Shown: in pieces, positions 1 through 10,696 of the stretch
How positions within the stretch are numbered: the first letter of the stretch is position 1
Layout of the letters: each line of letters starts with the position of its first letter
Made by a program: the position numbers and the translations under genes
DNA from: Acanthosepion pharaonis
Lineage: Eukaryota; Mollusca; Cephalopoda; Sepiida; Sepiidae
Assembly: GCA_903632075.3 (NCBI GenBank)
Contig: CAHIKZ030000129.1
Span: 1,142,501-1,206,500, forward strand
Length of the DNA: 64,000 bases
Reading direction: 5' to 3'
The notes under the pieces: generated by a model
What the model was told of the DNA's origin: nothing
Databases searched by the model: none
Seen by the model: the letters and a program-made list of their open reading frames with translations, nothing else

Positions 1-406
1 TGTTAGAGTTTCCCATCGACATAGAATATTCTTCTTCTCGTAGTTTTGGGTGTCATTCCAGATGCGAGAATTGAGCCCCAGGGGCGAAACATGGCTCTCT
101 CGTGGCAAATTTCCGTGGCTGGAAGAAAGACAAATTGTCAGCGATCGCAGACATAATTTCAAAGTAACGCAGACATCTAATAAACTTCTTACGTAGTGCA
201 TTAAATAATCGACAATATATAAATAAATAAGTCAATTCTGTTATTTACTTAGACTTTTGCTTACGAATCCGTATCTTTACAAAAGTGCGGGCCTGGCCAG
301 GGGCACACGAATTGATATTGGAGTAACAAACTTGAATTTGTCGATAATTACGCCGATTTCTGCGCTCTTATGTATGTATGTATGAATGAATCACTCTACC
401 TATTTA
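1..406. other. unassigned AT-rich sequence
   Basis: I see no coding, RNA or repeat signature here. Only short uninformative open frames are present. Confidence 0.5.
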
Positions 407-576
407 TCTAAGTCCTTATCTTTCTTTCTGTCTAAGTCCTTATCTTTCTTTCTGTCTAAGTCCTTATCTTTCTTTCTGTCTAAGTCCTTATCTTTCTTTC
501 TGTCTAAGTCCTTATCTTTCTTTCTGTCTAAGTCCTTATCTTTCTTTCTGTCTTTCTACCTAAGACCTTATCTTTA
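407..576. repeat. 24-bp pyrimidine-rich tandem repeat
   Basis: About six to seven tandem copies of a 24-bp unit built on CTAAGTCCTTATCTTTCTTT followed by CTGT. The unit is a multiple of three, so it leaves an open frame of SLSFFLSK repeats that is not a gene. The same 22 bases reappear in reverse complement throughout the next array. Confidence 0.93.
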
Positions 577-584
577 AGAAAAAA

Positions 585-1600
585 AATCCTCTATTGGAAA
601 GAAAGAAAGAAAAAAAAAGGACTTAGCTGGAAAGGAAAGAAAAGCTGGAAAGAAAGAAAAGAAAGAAAGATAAGGACTTAGCTGGAAAAAAGAAAGAAAG
701 AAAGAAAGGAAAGATAAGGCTGCTGGAAAGAAAGAAAGAAATAAGGACTTAGCTGGAAAGAAAGAAAGAAAGATAAGGACTTAGCTGGAAAAAAAAGAAA
801 AAGATAAGGACTAGCTGGAAAGAAAAGAAAGAAAGATAAAGGACTTAGCTGAAAAAGGAAGCTGAAAGAAAGAAAGAAAGAAAGATAAGGACTTAGCTGG
901 AAAGAAAGAAAGAAAGAAAGATAAAAGAAAGAAAAAAAAGAAAGATAAGGACTTAGCTGGAAAGAAAGAAAGAAAGAAAGAAAGGACTTAGCTGGAAAGA
1001 AAAAGAAAGAAAGAAAGACTTAGCTGGAAAGAAAGAAAAGAAAGAAAGATAAGGACTTAGCTGGAAAGAAAGAAAGAAAGAAAAGATAAGGACTTAGCTG
1101 GAAGAAAGATAAGAAAGAAAGAAAGATAAGGACTTAGCTGGAAAGAAAGATAAGGAAAGAGAAAGAAAGAAAGATAAGGACTTAGCTGGAAAGAAAGGAA
1201 AGAAAGATAAGGACTTAGCTGGGAAAGAAAGAAAGAAAGAAAGGACTTAGCTGGAAAGAAAGAAAGAAAGAAAAGGACTTAGCTTAGCTGGAAAGAAAGA
1301 AAGAAAGAAAGATAAGGACTTAGCTGAAAGAAAGAAAGAAAGATAAAAGAAAAAAGAAAGAAAGAAAGATAAGGACTTAGCTGGAAAGAAAGAAAGAAAG
1401 AAAGATAAGGACTTAGCTGGAAAGAAAGAAAGAAAGAAAGATAAGGACTTAGCTGGAAAGAAAGAAAGAAAGAAAGATAAGGACTTAGCTGGAAAGAAAG
1501 AAACATAAGAGAGACAGAGTATAAGACTGGGATATGTATAAAAGACTGAGAGAAAGAAAGCGGACTTTGATGGAAAGAAAGAAAGATAAAGACTTATGTT
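585..1600. repeat. ~1-kb purine-rich array, inverse of the preceding array
   Basis: Irregular tandem array of GATAAGGACTTAGCTGG plus a variable number of AAAG tetranucleotides. Unit length drifts because the GAAA runs expand and contract. The core AGATAAGGACTTAG is the reverse complement of the core of the array at 407-576, so the two form one long inverted repeat with purines on the plus strand here. Minus-strand open frames across it are artefacts. Confidence 0.93.
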
Positions 1601-1603
1601 CAT

Positions 1604-2715
1604 ATCTATGTATCTATCTCAGTCTATCCCCAATCAGTATTACAAGAATGTGAATATTATTTTTTTTCGAAATATTCAATAAAAAGAATAATTTTGGTAC
1701 CTTTTTTCTTTGAACAAAATCAAATGGGAATAAAAAAAATTTATCAAACAAATGTAAACCTCAATGTTGAATCATGAAACTACGTCAGGAAAGACAATCT
1801 TTTTTCAGAGTAGATGCTTAATTACGAGCAATATCATTTATCCGGATGCAATGGTCAGTATAGTTCTTTTTATACTTTATGTCGTGTCCATTTATATAGG
1901 TTTGTGTCAAAGTTACTAACGTTGTACAAAGTCTTTTATGATACTTTTCAGTATCGTTCCGAAAGTAATTATAAAAACTTATTATGTCAGCCTACAAAGG
2001 TGCATGGGCAGTAAGCAGCTTGACTTTATCGACAGTAAACCTAATTTTTTACCCTTGTTACACATAGCAGTTATGTAAAATGGCCTTTACCATGAAAGTG
2101 GGTATAAGGCAGTAGTATGTCACTGATATCTCCCATGCAGAAAAAAAAAATGACATTCACCGTGAAAAGTGACATCTTTGTTGCAAGTCAGATCACGGGC
2201 AGACAATCAAGTTCGGATGTAGAGGATACCGCGTTAGATTATAGATCCAGCCTATTAGCAGGGAGTGGTTCAAAACGGCTTGTGGTTATGTAGTGTCTTG
2301 GTGTATTCTGTTACAGTTCGCGAGGACTGCTAGTGAAATGGAGTATGTCCTGACAGGCGCAACGTACACAAATCTTTTTGCAGACTGTGCTCACTTAAGT
2401 TCATCATGTTTTCCGATAGTTTGTCATAGCAAATAAACGCTACGTTTCGTCATGTATGGGTGACACGAAATTTTTCGGGTATTTCTTTCTCTCTTTCACT
2501 AGCCAGATTTAAACTCCATTCAGCATGTATGAAAAACGCTTCAGATATCACGAAATCCCCTGCAGCAACATCCAATAAAACACAACTCAGTTGTGAACAG
2601 TCAGTACCGTGCCCAGATAGATACACACACATTACGGATCCATGTCACGTCGCGAAGCCACCGTTATTCAGATGAAGGTAAGAGCTAAAAGTTATGATAC
2701 GGCTATCTCCAATTT
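1604..2715. other. unassigned sequence
   Basis: Mixed-composition sequence with only short open frames and no family I recognise. It is probably old decayed repeat or unique intergenic DNA. Confidence 0.4.
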
Positions 2716-2845
2716 TTGATGTTCACCTAATACAAGGCTCAGGAGCCACTCAATGTAGAGGGTAACTGAATGAGGGGAGTGGAAGGGACGTTAGAAGAGG
2801 AAGTGAAGATTATGAAATAGGCGGGACAGATAATGATTGGTCCAT
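2716..2845 (+). repeat. dispersed repeat, pair with 42228-42350
   Basis: Starts with TTCACCTAATACAAGGCTCA and continues with GAGCCACTCAA, then a purine-rich stretch. The same opening, with a few substitutions, followed by a similar purine-rich tail is found at 42228. The pair looks like two decayed copies of one interspersed repeat; class unknown. Confidence 0.6.
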
Positions 2846-2849
2846 GGAG

Positions 2850-3655
2850 ATAAGATTGTAGTTTTCGGGGAAACATTCACACGCGAGAAAAGTGTGCGCA
2901 CGTGTGTAGAGAGACTGACATACAAAGCGAAACAGAGATAGAAATACACTGGATGGATTACAGAAATGTTTCATAAAGTATGTGCGACGCGACACGTAAA
3001 AAGGTAGTGTAGCTGTGACAGCATAACTGGGGCTGGAATACGGGCAGAATTTAGCTTCGACTGGTCACGAAATTATTGTCACCCTTGATCGAAACCTGAC
3101 CACTGGAGCTTATTTGTAACAGATGTAAATAATAGTCAATTAGTGCTATAAAAATACTTTCGATGATAATATGACAAATGAAAAAAAAAAAAAATTAATA
3201 AAGTCAGTTGGCTGGAGACGATAAATGATTTTTCGGGTGAGCGACACATTGATTCTATCCTGGTATATCGAGGCCGGTACACATTGGGCAAATGATTTTT
3301 AAATACCGACAGAAACAAGCGAACCTCTGGCGTTTCTCATTCCATTCCATGTTGCACTCGAATGTACGCTCCCTCGTGACAAGGTGGACGTCCATGTCCT
3401 ATGCCAAGCAAGAAGATCAGAGAAATATTGTTTTTTGTGATGTTGCAGCTGGGTGCAAACGAGCGTGAATGTGGCGCGAAAGATGACCGTCATGGCAAGT
3501 GAGAAACAGTATCAATCGCGGAATCGACGGGAAATCTGCAAATGTATCACTTCCGTTGCAAACGCAGAAATCAACAGAGACATTTCCCTTGAGGCTCGTA
3601 CAGAAACGTACACTGCCACACCAAATTTGCTGATTATCTATCATAGTTTTTTTTT
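2850..3655. other. unassigned sequence
   Basis: Overlapping short open frames on both strands at 3300-3680 have no recognisable motif. I see no convincing gene. Confidence 0.4.
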
Positions 3656-3657
3656 TT

Positions 3658-4012
3658 AAATATCTATGTCTGTTCATTATCTAGATACCTATCTGTGTCT
3701 GTCCTTTATCTAGATATCTATCTTTGTCACTTCATTATCTATGTGTTCATTATTTAGATACCTATCTGTGTCTCTTCATTATCTATGTGTTCATTATCAA
3801 AATACCTGTGTGTCCTTTATCTAGATACCTATCTGTGTCTGTTCATTACCTATGTGTTCATTATCTAGATGCCTATCTTTGTCTGTTCATTATCTATGTG
3901 TTCATTATCTAGATACCTATCTCTGTCTGTTCATTATCTGCCTATGTCTATTCACTATGTCAGTTCATTACTTACCTATGATCATTATCTATGTCTGTTC
4001 ATTATCACTTTG
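3658..4012. repeat. degenerate minisatellite
   Basis: Interleaved copies of TCTGTTCATTATCTAGATACC and GTGTTCATTATCTA, roughly 40-bp higher-order units with substitutions and length changes. Open frames rich in SVHYLCVHYLD are repeat translation only. Confidence 0.85.
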
Positions 4013-4024
4013 TCAAACAGAACA

Positions 4025-4262
4025 TATTTTATTTTTGACAATTTTTTTCATGAAGAGGATTGTGTTCACAGCTTCGTCAATATGGACGATATTAGAGTTT
4101 TAATGATAATACTCCGCACAAAAACAATTCCGATCCATTTAAATTCGCTTTGAAAATCCGCAATGTTTTTTTGCTTATTGTAAATAATATTAAATTTAAT
4201 TTTCTAGCTCAGAATAAAACTAAAATAAAGACTTCAAGAAAGACTTTTCATTTTACAATGTA
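4025..4262. repeat. dispersed repeat, pair with 37085-37315
   Basis: Blocks such as AAAACTAAAATAAA, GACTTCAAGA and the stretch around CAATTTAAATT recur in the same order at 37085-37315. Both copies are AT-rich and non-coding. This is probably an ancient interspersed repeat of unknown class. Confidence 0.55.
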
Positions 4263-4287
4263 TTTTAAATGAGATTTCGTTTTTTTG

Positions 4288-4325
<38 letters not shown>

Positions 4326-4423
4326 ATGTTTAACAAAGAAATGCGCACCGTCTTTTTCAAATACGAAGTAGATAGTATAATAACGTTTGATGTAATAAAA
4401 TTGGCGGATTAAAAATAAACCCA

Positions 4424-4475
<52 letters not shown>

Positions 4476-4986
4476 GTATTTATACGCGGGTTTTGACAAA
4501 AAGGTTCCGTTGTGAGTAAACCTTTTTACGACTATCCGCCTCTAACGTCGCCGGTTTGCATAATAAAATGAGAGGGATTATATTTGGAGCAACCATAGCA
4601 TCTATGAAAATTTCGTTGGTGGAAACTGGGCAAAAGTTACATTTGTATTAAATTCTGGGTTTTTCCGTCTGTTACTCTAACTGACGTTCTGTAGAGCCAA
4701 GTGCAAGTCCTTCATTGTTCAAGACTCTTTGGAGCGTATCAGTCAGGAAAGCTGTGGGATTTTATTCAAAGACCGTTTCTATGCAATATGGTTATCTCTG
4801 ATAAGACAAAACAGGGCGCGGTGCCATTCTCAATTAAAAAAATAATAAAACAGCATGGGTGGCCGAATTTAACAGCAAGGATGTCTCTTTACCTTTCTAC
4901 GCACTGATACGCACACACACACACACATATATATATATATAATCTGACTGTTCTCTGTTCAAATGATTCTCTCTCAGTAACTGTGT

Positions 4987-5013
4987 GTGTGTGCGCGCGC
5001 GCATGCTATATAA

Positions 5014-5070
<57 letters not shown>
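4987..5070. repeat. compound (GT)(GC)(TA)(CA) microsatellite
   Basis: GT run, then GCGCGCGC, then a long TA run ending in CA repeats. It is self-complementary at the ends, so it can form a cruciform, and the GC/GT part can adopt Z-DNA. It abuts the mariner left terminus. Confidence 0.95.
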
Positions 5071-5073
<3 letters not shown>

Positions 5074-5420
5074 GGTGTCCATAAAGTTCGCGTGAACTTT
5101 AAAAAAAATTATAACTTTATTTGTATTTGCGATAGAAATAATTTGTAAAAATGTTATAAAGTTGAATGTACCTAGTTTTAAGTATAGCTAAAATAACTAA
5201 TGTGATTTCAGGCATTACTGTAAATCAGTTGGCAAATGTTTTCCGTGAACTGCAAAATCGTATTACCCTTTGTATTGCTAATGATGGAGGACATGTGGAA
5301 ACTTAACTAAAATTTCAATAAAACCTTAAAAAAATATAGATTTACTTTTTCTAATCCTTTTTACAAATTATTTCTATCGCAAATAAAGTTATAATTTTTT
5401 TAAAGTGCACACGAGCCCTG
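5071..5420 (+). mobile_element. mariner deletion derivative with ~70-bp terminal inverted repeats
   Basis: Left end begins CAGGGTGTCCATAAAGTTCG; the right end is its imperfect inverse (ACACGAGCCCTG), followed by TA. The inverted arms extend to about 70 bp, including a shared block ending GATAGAAATAATTTGTAAAA. A short 3' piece of a transposase gene is retained between them (see 5211-5306). It is a non-autonomous MITE-like element made by internal deletion of a Tc1/mariner transposon. Confidence 0.9.
5211..5306 (+). pseudogene. mariner transposase C-terminal fragment
   Basis: The frame reads about 31 residues ending in NRITLCIANDGGHVET and a stop. This matches the usual mariner transposase C-terminus, where a conserved Cys is followed by a Gly-Gly-His and a terminal acidic/threonine tail. 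The N-terminal helix-turn-helix domain and the DDD catalytic domain are missing, so it has no activity of its own. It sits between the inverted repeats of the 5071-5420 element in the natural 5'-to-3' position. Confidence 0.82.
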
Positions 5421-5631
5421 TATATATATATATATATATATACACACACAGACAAACCTAATTAGACACACAAACATACATAATACACACACATGTATAT
5501 ATAACCCAAATCTTATTCAGAGGAGAGCTGCCTCTTCACTCTACGCATCGCTTCTAACGGTTTTCTTTTTGTTTCGGTGTGCATGTTCACTAAAATGTCT
5601 CTTGTAATCAACATTCTATGTCATAATATTA

Positions 5632-5960
5632 TGTATATATGACAAATACATTTGATTTCATATGCCATGTATCCTTGATAAGGTTGACTGTATTTGCATG
5701 CCGTACAACTTCCCTGCGTAACACCATTCTCAGTTCAAACGCTGATATGCAAACAGTGTTGCAAACAAAACAGGTAGTGTCAGCAATGAGGCAAATTGGA
5801 TTAGGTGGCTTGCTTCTGATTGTTAAGACGACCTTTCAAGTGTTTTATATAATCTGCCCTTGACAAGAGCATTCGCTCACATACACCGCATTTCCAAGAC
5901 AGCATATTAGATGGCAAATCAGAGTGGCATATGAAATCAAAAATATTTGTCATATATACA
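5632..5960. repeat. inverted-repeat element enclosing a LINE zinc-finger fragment
   Basis: Left arm TGTATATATGACAAATACAT continuing TTGATTTCATATGCCA; the right arm at 5925-5960 is its near-perfect inverse. The arms are about 36 bp with about 250 bp between. The interior encodes, on the minus strand, zinc-finger-like residues of a LINE tail. It could be a MITE/fold-back that captured a LINE piece, or two opposed copies of a short LINE-associated sequence. Confidence 0.75.
5655..5899 (-). pseudogene. LINE ORF2 C-terminal C2H2 zinc-finger fragment
   Basis: Minus-strand translation begins SWKCGVCERMLLSRADYIKHL. It shows a C-x2-C pair, a spacer and a His, with the second His changed to Arg, followed about 30 residues later by DTTCFVCNTVC and a degraded second finger. 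Paired C2H2 fingers of the WKCGVCER type are typical of the extreme C-terminus of non-LTR retrotransposon ORF2 proteins in molluscs. The reverse transcriptase itself is absent. It lies between the inverted repeats of the 5632-5960 element. Confidence 0.68.
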
Positions 5961-6262
5961 TCTAATTTAAAAGCCTACTATTATTCTTAAGATGTTTGCC
6001 TCCCCATCCTTTCTTATATATCCGTTACATTTGCTTTTCATCTTTTTTTTTGCATGCACTTACAATACACTTGCATTCCCGTTCCTTTCTTTACCCTTCG
6101 TTTTCTTCTTTTTTTCTCCATACGCCCTTTCTTTCTGTTACACTCAGCGTCATGTATTCCTACCGTCATGCACCTATTTATTTATTTTTGAAAAATAAAG
6201 CGGTAGCATTCTTAGTGTTTTTTTAAAATAAAGCGTTAAGGTGATCATTTGAAAAATAGTGC

Positions 6263-6299
6263 CTGATGATACCGTGAGGTCGAAACCAAGATACCGTAT
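6263..6299 (+). ncRNA. hammerhead-like ribozyme core
   Basis: CTGATGA (6263-6269), then ACC-GTGA-GGT (6271-6280) as a stem-loop, then C-GAAAC. This is close to the canonical hammerhead core, including a GUGA loop on stem II. Stem III is weak and I cannot find a convincing stem I, so it is probably an inactive relic of a Penelope-type terminal repeat. Confidence 0.5.
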
Positions 6300-6319
6300 T
6301 CAGTTGATCTGATTTTTTA

Positions 6320-7530
6320 AAGTTAAAAGCTCTGCATGTTATTTTTACTTTTATTTATTTTCACACATGTATTAATAATTTTTAATATTTCTGTTTCCTG
6401 GTCTGATTCAACTCTGCCCATTAACCTTTATATATATATCAGTTTTATATTCTTTTTTTGTGCTTATTAACATATAAAAAACCGGGTGGTATCAACATGT
6501 GTTGTCTTTCAACAACAATGCGTACTGCAATAGGACATCCCTTTCTAAATATTTTTGGTGCTTAAAACCACTACGCTAAAATGGAAAATAGTAAAAAATA
6601 GAACTTATAAATCCATACATGATCTATGTTTCCTGTGTTTACTGAAAAATTATATATTATAAAATTTGCTACTAAAAAAAGTTCTGTTAAATCAAAGAAA
6701 TGAATTAACGGTGTTATGCCGGCATTGTCTATCTTTTACCTTAAAATATAGTCTAAAACATTTTTCATAAATAATTATGTTTCACAAGTATATAGCCATT
6801 ATTTTATTAGTACATAATGGTACACTCAATACGGATATTTTATTTATTTGATTTATTTCTTTAATATTATCATGTTTTGCCGTCTATTCAGTATAATTAG
6901 CATCGTAAATAGATGTTCCACATTATTAATTTTATCTACTGGCACCTTTAAGAAGCTTCCTAAATATAAAAAAAATAAAAATAAAATTTGTTTCTGATAA
7001 CTTTGTCTACTTCAACATTACACTTGGCTACATCCATAATACATTTGTCGTTGACATATTTTATACAATCGTTGGGCGACATGTCTGAGAGCTAGTTTAT
7101 CGTGACATGAAAAAAAACCCATCCACCTCGACCCTCTGACATTATTTTTCTTTTTTTAGCTTAGATTTGACTTTTAATTGGTTAATCTAGACATACCCAC
7201 AAGTATATTTTTTAATTCTGACTGTATGCTTCCTTTAACTTCTGATTTGTTTTTAAATTTCAGAAATAAATCATTTTTTTTATCACGAGTTATCTACCAT
7301 CGTTGACCATTTTGAAGTTGATTAGAGCCTTTAGTAGTTTACCAAAATAGGCCGATAGTTCGTAGGATCAGACAGTTCACCTGAGTTCTTAAAAACTGGA
7401 ACAGTAACGGGAGTTATATGCATATATCACTCAATAGCGACTCGTTTCTCGGTGGGAAGTCAGTTAAAGATGCTCTAGATAAGTCAAGAGTGGAGTTTGA
7501 AGAAAATTTACGGGCAAAACATTTTGTTTT
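6320..7530. other. unassigned AT-rich sequence
   Basis: I see no motif, long open frame or tandem structure. It is probably intergenic DNA with old repeats. Confidence 0.45.
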
Positions 7531-7534
7531 ATTA

Positions 7535-8075
7535 GCAGAACCGATCCTTTATCATACTCTATAACCAGAAGTCGCAGAGTGTCATATCAGGCGAGTGCAG
7601 TGACCATCCCAATGGTCCGCCGCGACCTAGCCAACGATTTGAGAAACATTGATCGAGACAAGCGCGAACAGTACGGGCAAAATGAGACGATGCAGCATCT
7701 TTTTGGAAATACCCTGCTTGTCTGATTTGTATGGTTATGCTATCAATGTCAAACTCTCGCAGCATTTGTAAGCAAGCATTTGCGGTCACCGTTGGAGTTG
7801 TAAAGAAATATGGGCCAATTACATCCTGTGACTTGTGGTATGATAAAGAATCGCGTGTATAGCAAAAATGTTAGAGACATCGAAGAACTCAAGGATAGAA
7901 TAAAAGATGTAATATCAAACATTCCCCCTAAAATGTGTGTCAAAGCACTAAATCGTTCTGTTGGGCGTTGGCTTTTGTGCATCAATCGTGATGGTGGACA
8001 GGTGGAGACTGTTCAGTAAACTCTGAATAAGTAATTACTCTCATACTAGTGTTAACATAATTTTGTCGCACACTG
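7535..8075. mobile_element. chimeric head-to-head mariner remnant
   Basis: The minus strand from 7811 to about 7540 encodes the middle of a mariner transposase: YFFTTPTVTANACLQM, then a dead form of the catalytic-D region (FQKDAASSHFART) and NRWLGRGGPLGW to SPDMTLCDFWL. Immediately adjacent, the plus strand from about 7815 encodes the following part (MIKNRVYSKNVRDIEELKDR) to the natural C-terminus, NRDGGQVETVQ and stop at 8019. A mariner-type end ending CACACTG plus TA follows at 8075. The two halves are therefore joined in opposite orientations. The element at 48298-49775 has the same junction. Confidence 0.85.
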
Positions 8076-8561
8076 TATTTGTCATGAGGAGATTTTGTTT
8101 TGAGGAGGAAAAGAGAAAAAGGCCAAAATAATTAGCACTATCTGTCGTCAAACTAGCCAGAACATGGCTGAAACTAAAGCATAATGTAGGGGTACCAACC
8201 TATACGCGACATGGCATTACAAATACCCCGATATTATGCGACTGTTGATCAGAGCAGACTCTTTAAGTACTACCAAAAGGTCCAGACTCTTTACTAGGAG
8301 GCAGATGCAGAAACCAGCAACCTGCTAACTTGGAACCCTCATAATGAAGAGGCACAGTCATTGATCAGTTAGATCACCAAAAAGTTAAAATAATTATATC
8401 ATTATGGCCATGCGTACAAACACACGTATAGAAATGACAATGCGCATGGGAATGGAGATAGTCGTCAAGTGGACCAATTATTCTTACTACTTACATAACT
8501 TCAGTTCAGATGATGAATATTGAAAAATCAAAAATTGAAAAGGATATGTAGCTACATTTTA

Positions 8562-8629
8562 GGATGTCAACGAACACTCGTTGCCACTTTTGTAATGTCA
8601 ACGAACACTCGTTGCCACTTTTGTAATGC
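8562..8629. repeat. 34-bp perfect tandem duplication
   Basis: Two adjacent copies of a unit beginning GTCAACGAACACTCGTTGCC and ending CACTTTTGTAAT. Each unit contains the small palindrome CAACGAACACTCGTTG. Confidence 0.92.
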
Positions 8630-8805
8630 TTGTTGTAGTAGAGAATTTGTAATCATAGATACAACTATATTAACGCCGTTGAACAATACTGGCGTCAGAC
8701 GCATTTGAGTAACACTCGCACTAACCGTACTTGCTCGATAATACTCGTTCGAATAGTAACCACCGAAAAGTAATGCGTATAGTAATCAGTATATTGAATA
8801 GTATA

Positions 8806-8884
8806 GCGAATAGCTATCCGTATAGTAATAGAGGATAGTGTAGAAAGAGTGATCCATATAGTAATAGAGGATAGAATAGAAATG
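8806..8884. repeat. ~38-bp imperfect tandem duplication
   Basis: Two copies of a unit containing ATAGTAATAGAGGATAG, then TAGAAA and GTGATC, with a few substitutions. Confidence 0.8.
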
Positions 8885-8885
8885 G

Positions 8886-9045
8886 TGATCAATTAGACAC
8901 CACGCTAATTCCCATATATACATTTTTTATACCGTTACGTGATCTATTTATTAAAAATGGAAATGTGTGTTTGCTCTCTGGTAATCTGTGTTCAAACTCC
9001 AGTGTCAGTAGCGACTATTAATTCCTATATAACTCTACATAATAG
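8886..9045. repeat. dispersed repeat, pair with 34966-35098
   Basis: Opens with a GATCAATTAGACACC-type sequence, then GCTAATTCCCATATATACAT, ACGTGATCTATTTATT, TTGCTCTCTGGT and TCCAGTGTC, all in the same order as at 34966. Two copies of an interspersed repeat of unknown class. Confidence 0.82.
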
Positions 9046-9049
9046 TGTA

Positions 9050-9650
9050 AGTTTTGTCAAGTTAAAATAAGATCAGTTTTTATTATTGTTAGAAATAATT
9101 GAATGATAAATAACAATAACAGAGGGATCACCAATTAGAGCCAAATTAGTCAAGACTATACAAAAGAGGAAACTTACGACTCTAAGATTCGTTTATACAT
9201 AGGAAATATTTTTTATGGTCAGCTAAGAGCAATGATAGAGATGTTTGCGATAAAGAGTTTGATTCGTTCGTCGCATATGCCAAGCAAGCCTTTCCTATTT
9301 AAATTTATATTACACTCCCGCAACTTTTGACTAGGAAAGGAAATTAAGGATCAGAGCGAGACCGATGACATTAGGCGTGACATTAGCCCAGTGTATATAA
9401 CTGACGGTATGATATTAACTATTAAGTTTTAACTTATTAAAAGTCCGCATATGTTCTCTTCAGAAGTGCATCTAAAAACATGACCAGTTTAGCTTAGCGG
9501 AATTCCATTAGCTATCTGTCAACAGAGGAATTATCCTTAAATAACGTATCACATAATTTCAGTCAGTTATGTGCCATGCGTGATACACGCTTAGACGATC
9601 ATGTATCTTTCGAGGCATATTTTTTCCCCGCAGTAGGTTGTCATTTCTTT
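9050..9650. other. unassigned sequence
   Basis: No recognisable feature; short open frames only. Confidence 0.4.
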
Positions 9651-9657
9651 CTGCGGT

Positions 9658-9735
9658 AGACCAGTTCTATATATCCAAGGGTATAGAACCCAGTCTGTCC
9701 TACTATTTACCCATTGCTTAAGAAGAGGATTCATA
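9658..9735. repeat. SINE-like fragment, related to 53725-53800
   Basis: Shares TAGACC-GTT, TATAGAACCCAGTCT-TCCT and TTACCCAT in order with 53725-53800, and weakly with 13585-13640. It is probably a decayed short retroposon. Confidence 0.5.
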
Positions 9736-9895
9736 CCTTTCCGAAGGACGTAAGTGAATGTAATGGATTTAACTGGAATTCGAAATTGGCTCTCCAATTC
9801 CTCAATCTGTGCCGCTATCCATTACTCCATTGTTAAATTTCGCTTTTAAACTATATATATATATATATATATATATAGTAACTTACAGTGAAGCT

Positions 9896-9960
9896 AGAAA
9901 AATATAAGTAAAAATTACTTGTTTTATACAAGTAAGTTTAATTTTTACTTATTATATTTT
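9896..9960. repeat. AT-rich hairpin
   Basis: AAAATATAAGTAAAAATTACTTG is followed after a short TTTTATA spacer by its imperfect inverse, making a stem of about 25 bp next to a (TA)n tract. No function is visible. Confidence 0.7.
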
Positions 9961-10696
9961 CCAACATAGCTTACATTTATGCCTGGCGAATTAAATGCTG
10001 TGCATCTTGGCCCAAAATTGAAATGTTCGTCTGTTCTGGACAACGTGAAAATTCATGTGATGATCGAGCTTTATGTGACCCCACACACTCCCACTACGGG
10101 GGGGGGGACAATTGTCCATTAACTTAGGAAAGGGTTATTACAATCGGGTAAGAATTGATTAAGAACGGGATTCTACATTTGGTGTTTCATTTTTCTCATT
10201 CTTTTTAATTTTTACTAGTAACATAAAAAGTCCGAATATAATGCTGATATAAGCAATTACGAAATTTGATTATTATATTAAAGAATATTAAAAAAATAAT
10301 TCATTTTTTCCCGAATTGTTACAACTCGAAAATTTTCAGGAACCACTAAAAATTTGTATCTCATTACATAAAGTATCAAAATAAAAATGGATGAAAAAAC
10401 TATCAGCTGATGAAAACAGTTCGTGTGGTATCGATGTTTTTTTTTTTTTATTTTATTCGCTTTCTTTAAAATGAAGATCAAACACGTGTTCCAATAGTAA
10501 TGACCTGTAAGTATTTTCAGCAATATAAAATCTACAAACACTCTCTTCAGGAAACTTTCAAAAAGCAATACCTGTAGTAGTAACCGTTTAAATCAACATG
10601 GCGCACCAAAGGGTGATCGTTAGAAATCTGCCTGTTGTACGTTTCTAAACTTGCTGCAAAAGCATCCTGTATAATATATATGTATAGCATATAGGG

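Noticed and set aside
3299..3677. Overlapping open frames on both strands as a small gene
   Set aside because: Mutually antisense, no motif, no conserved start context, and lengths expected by chance.
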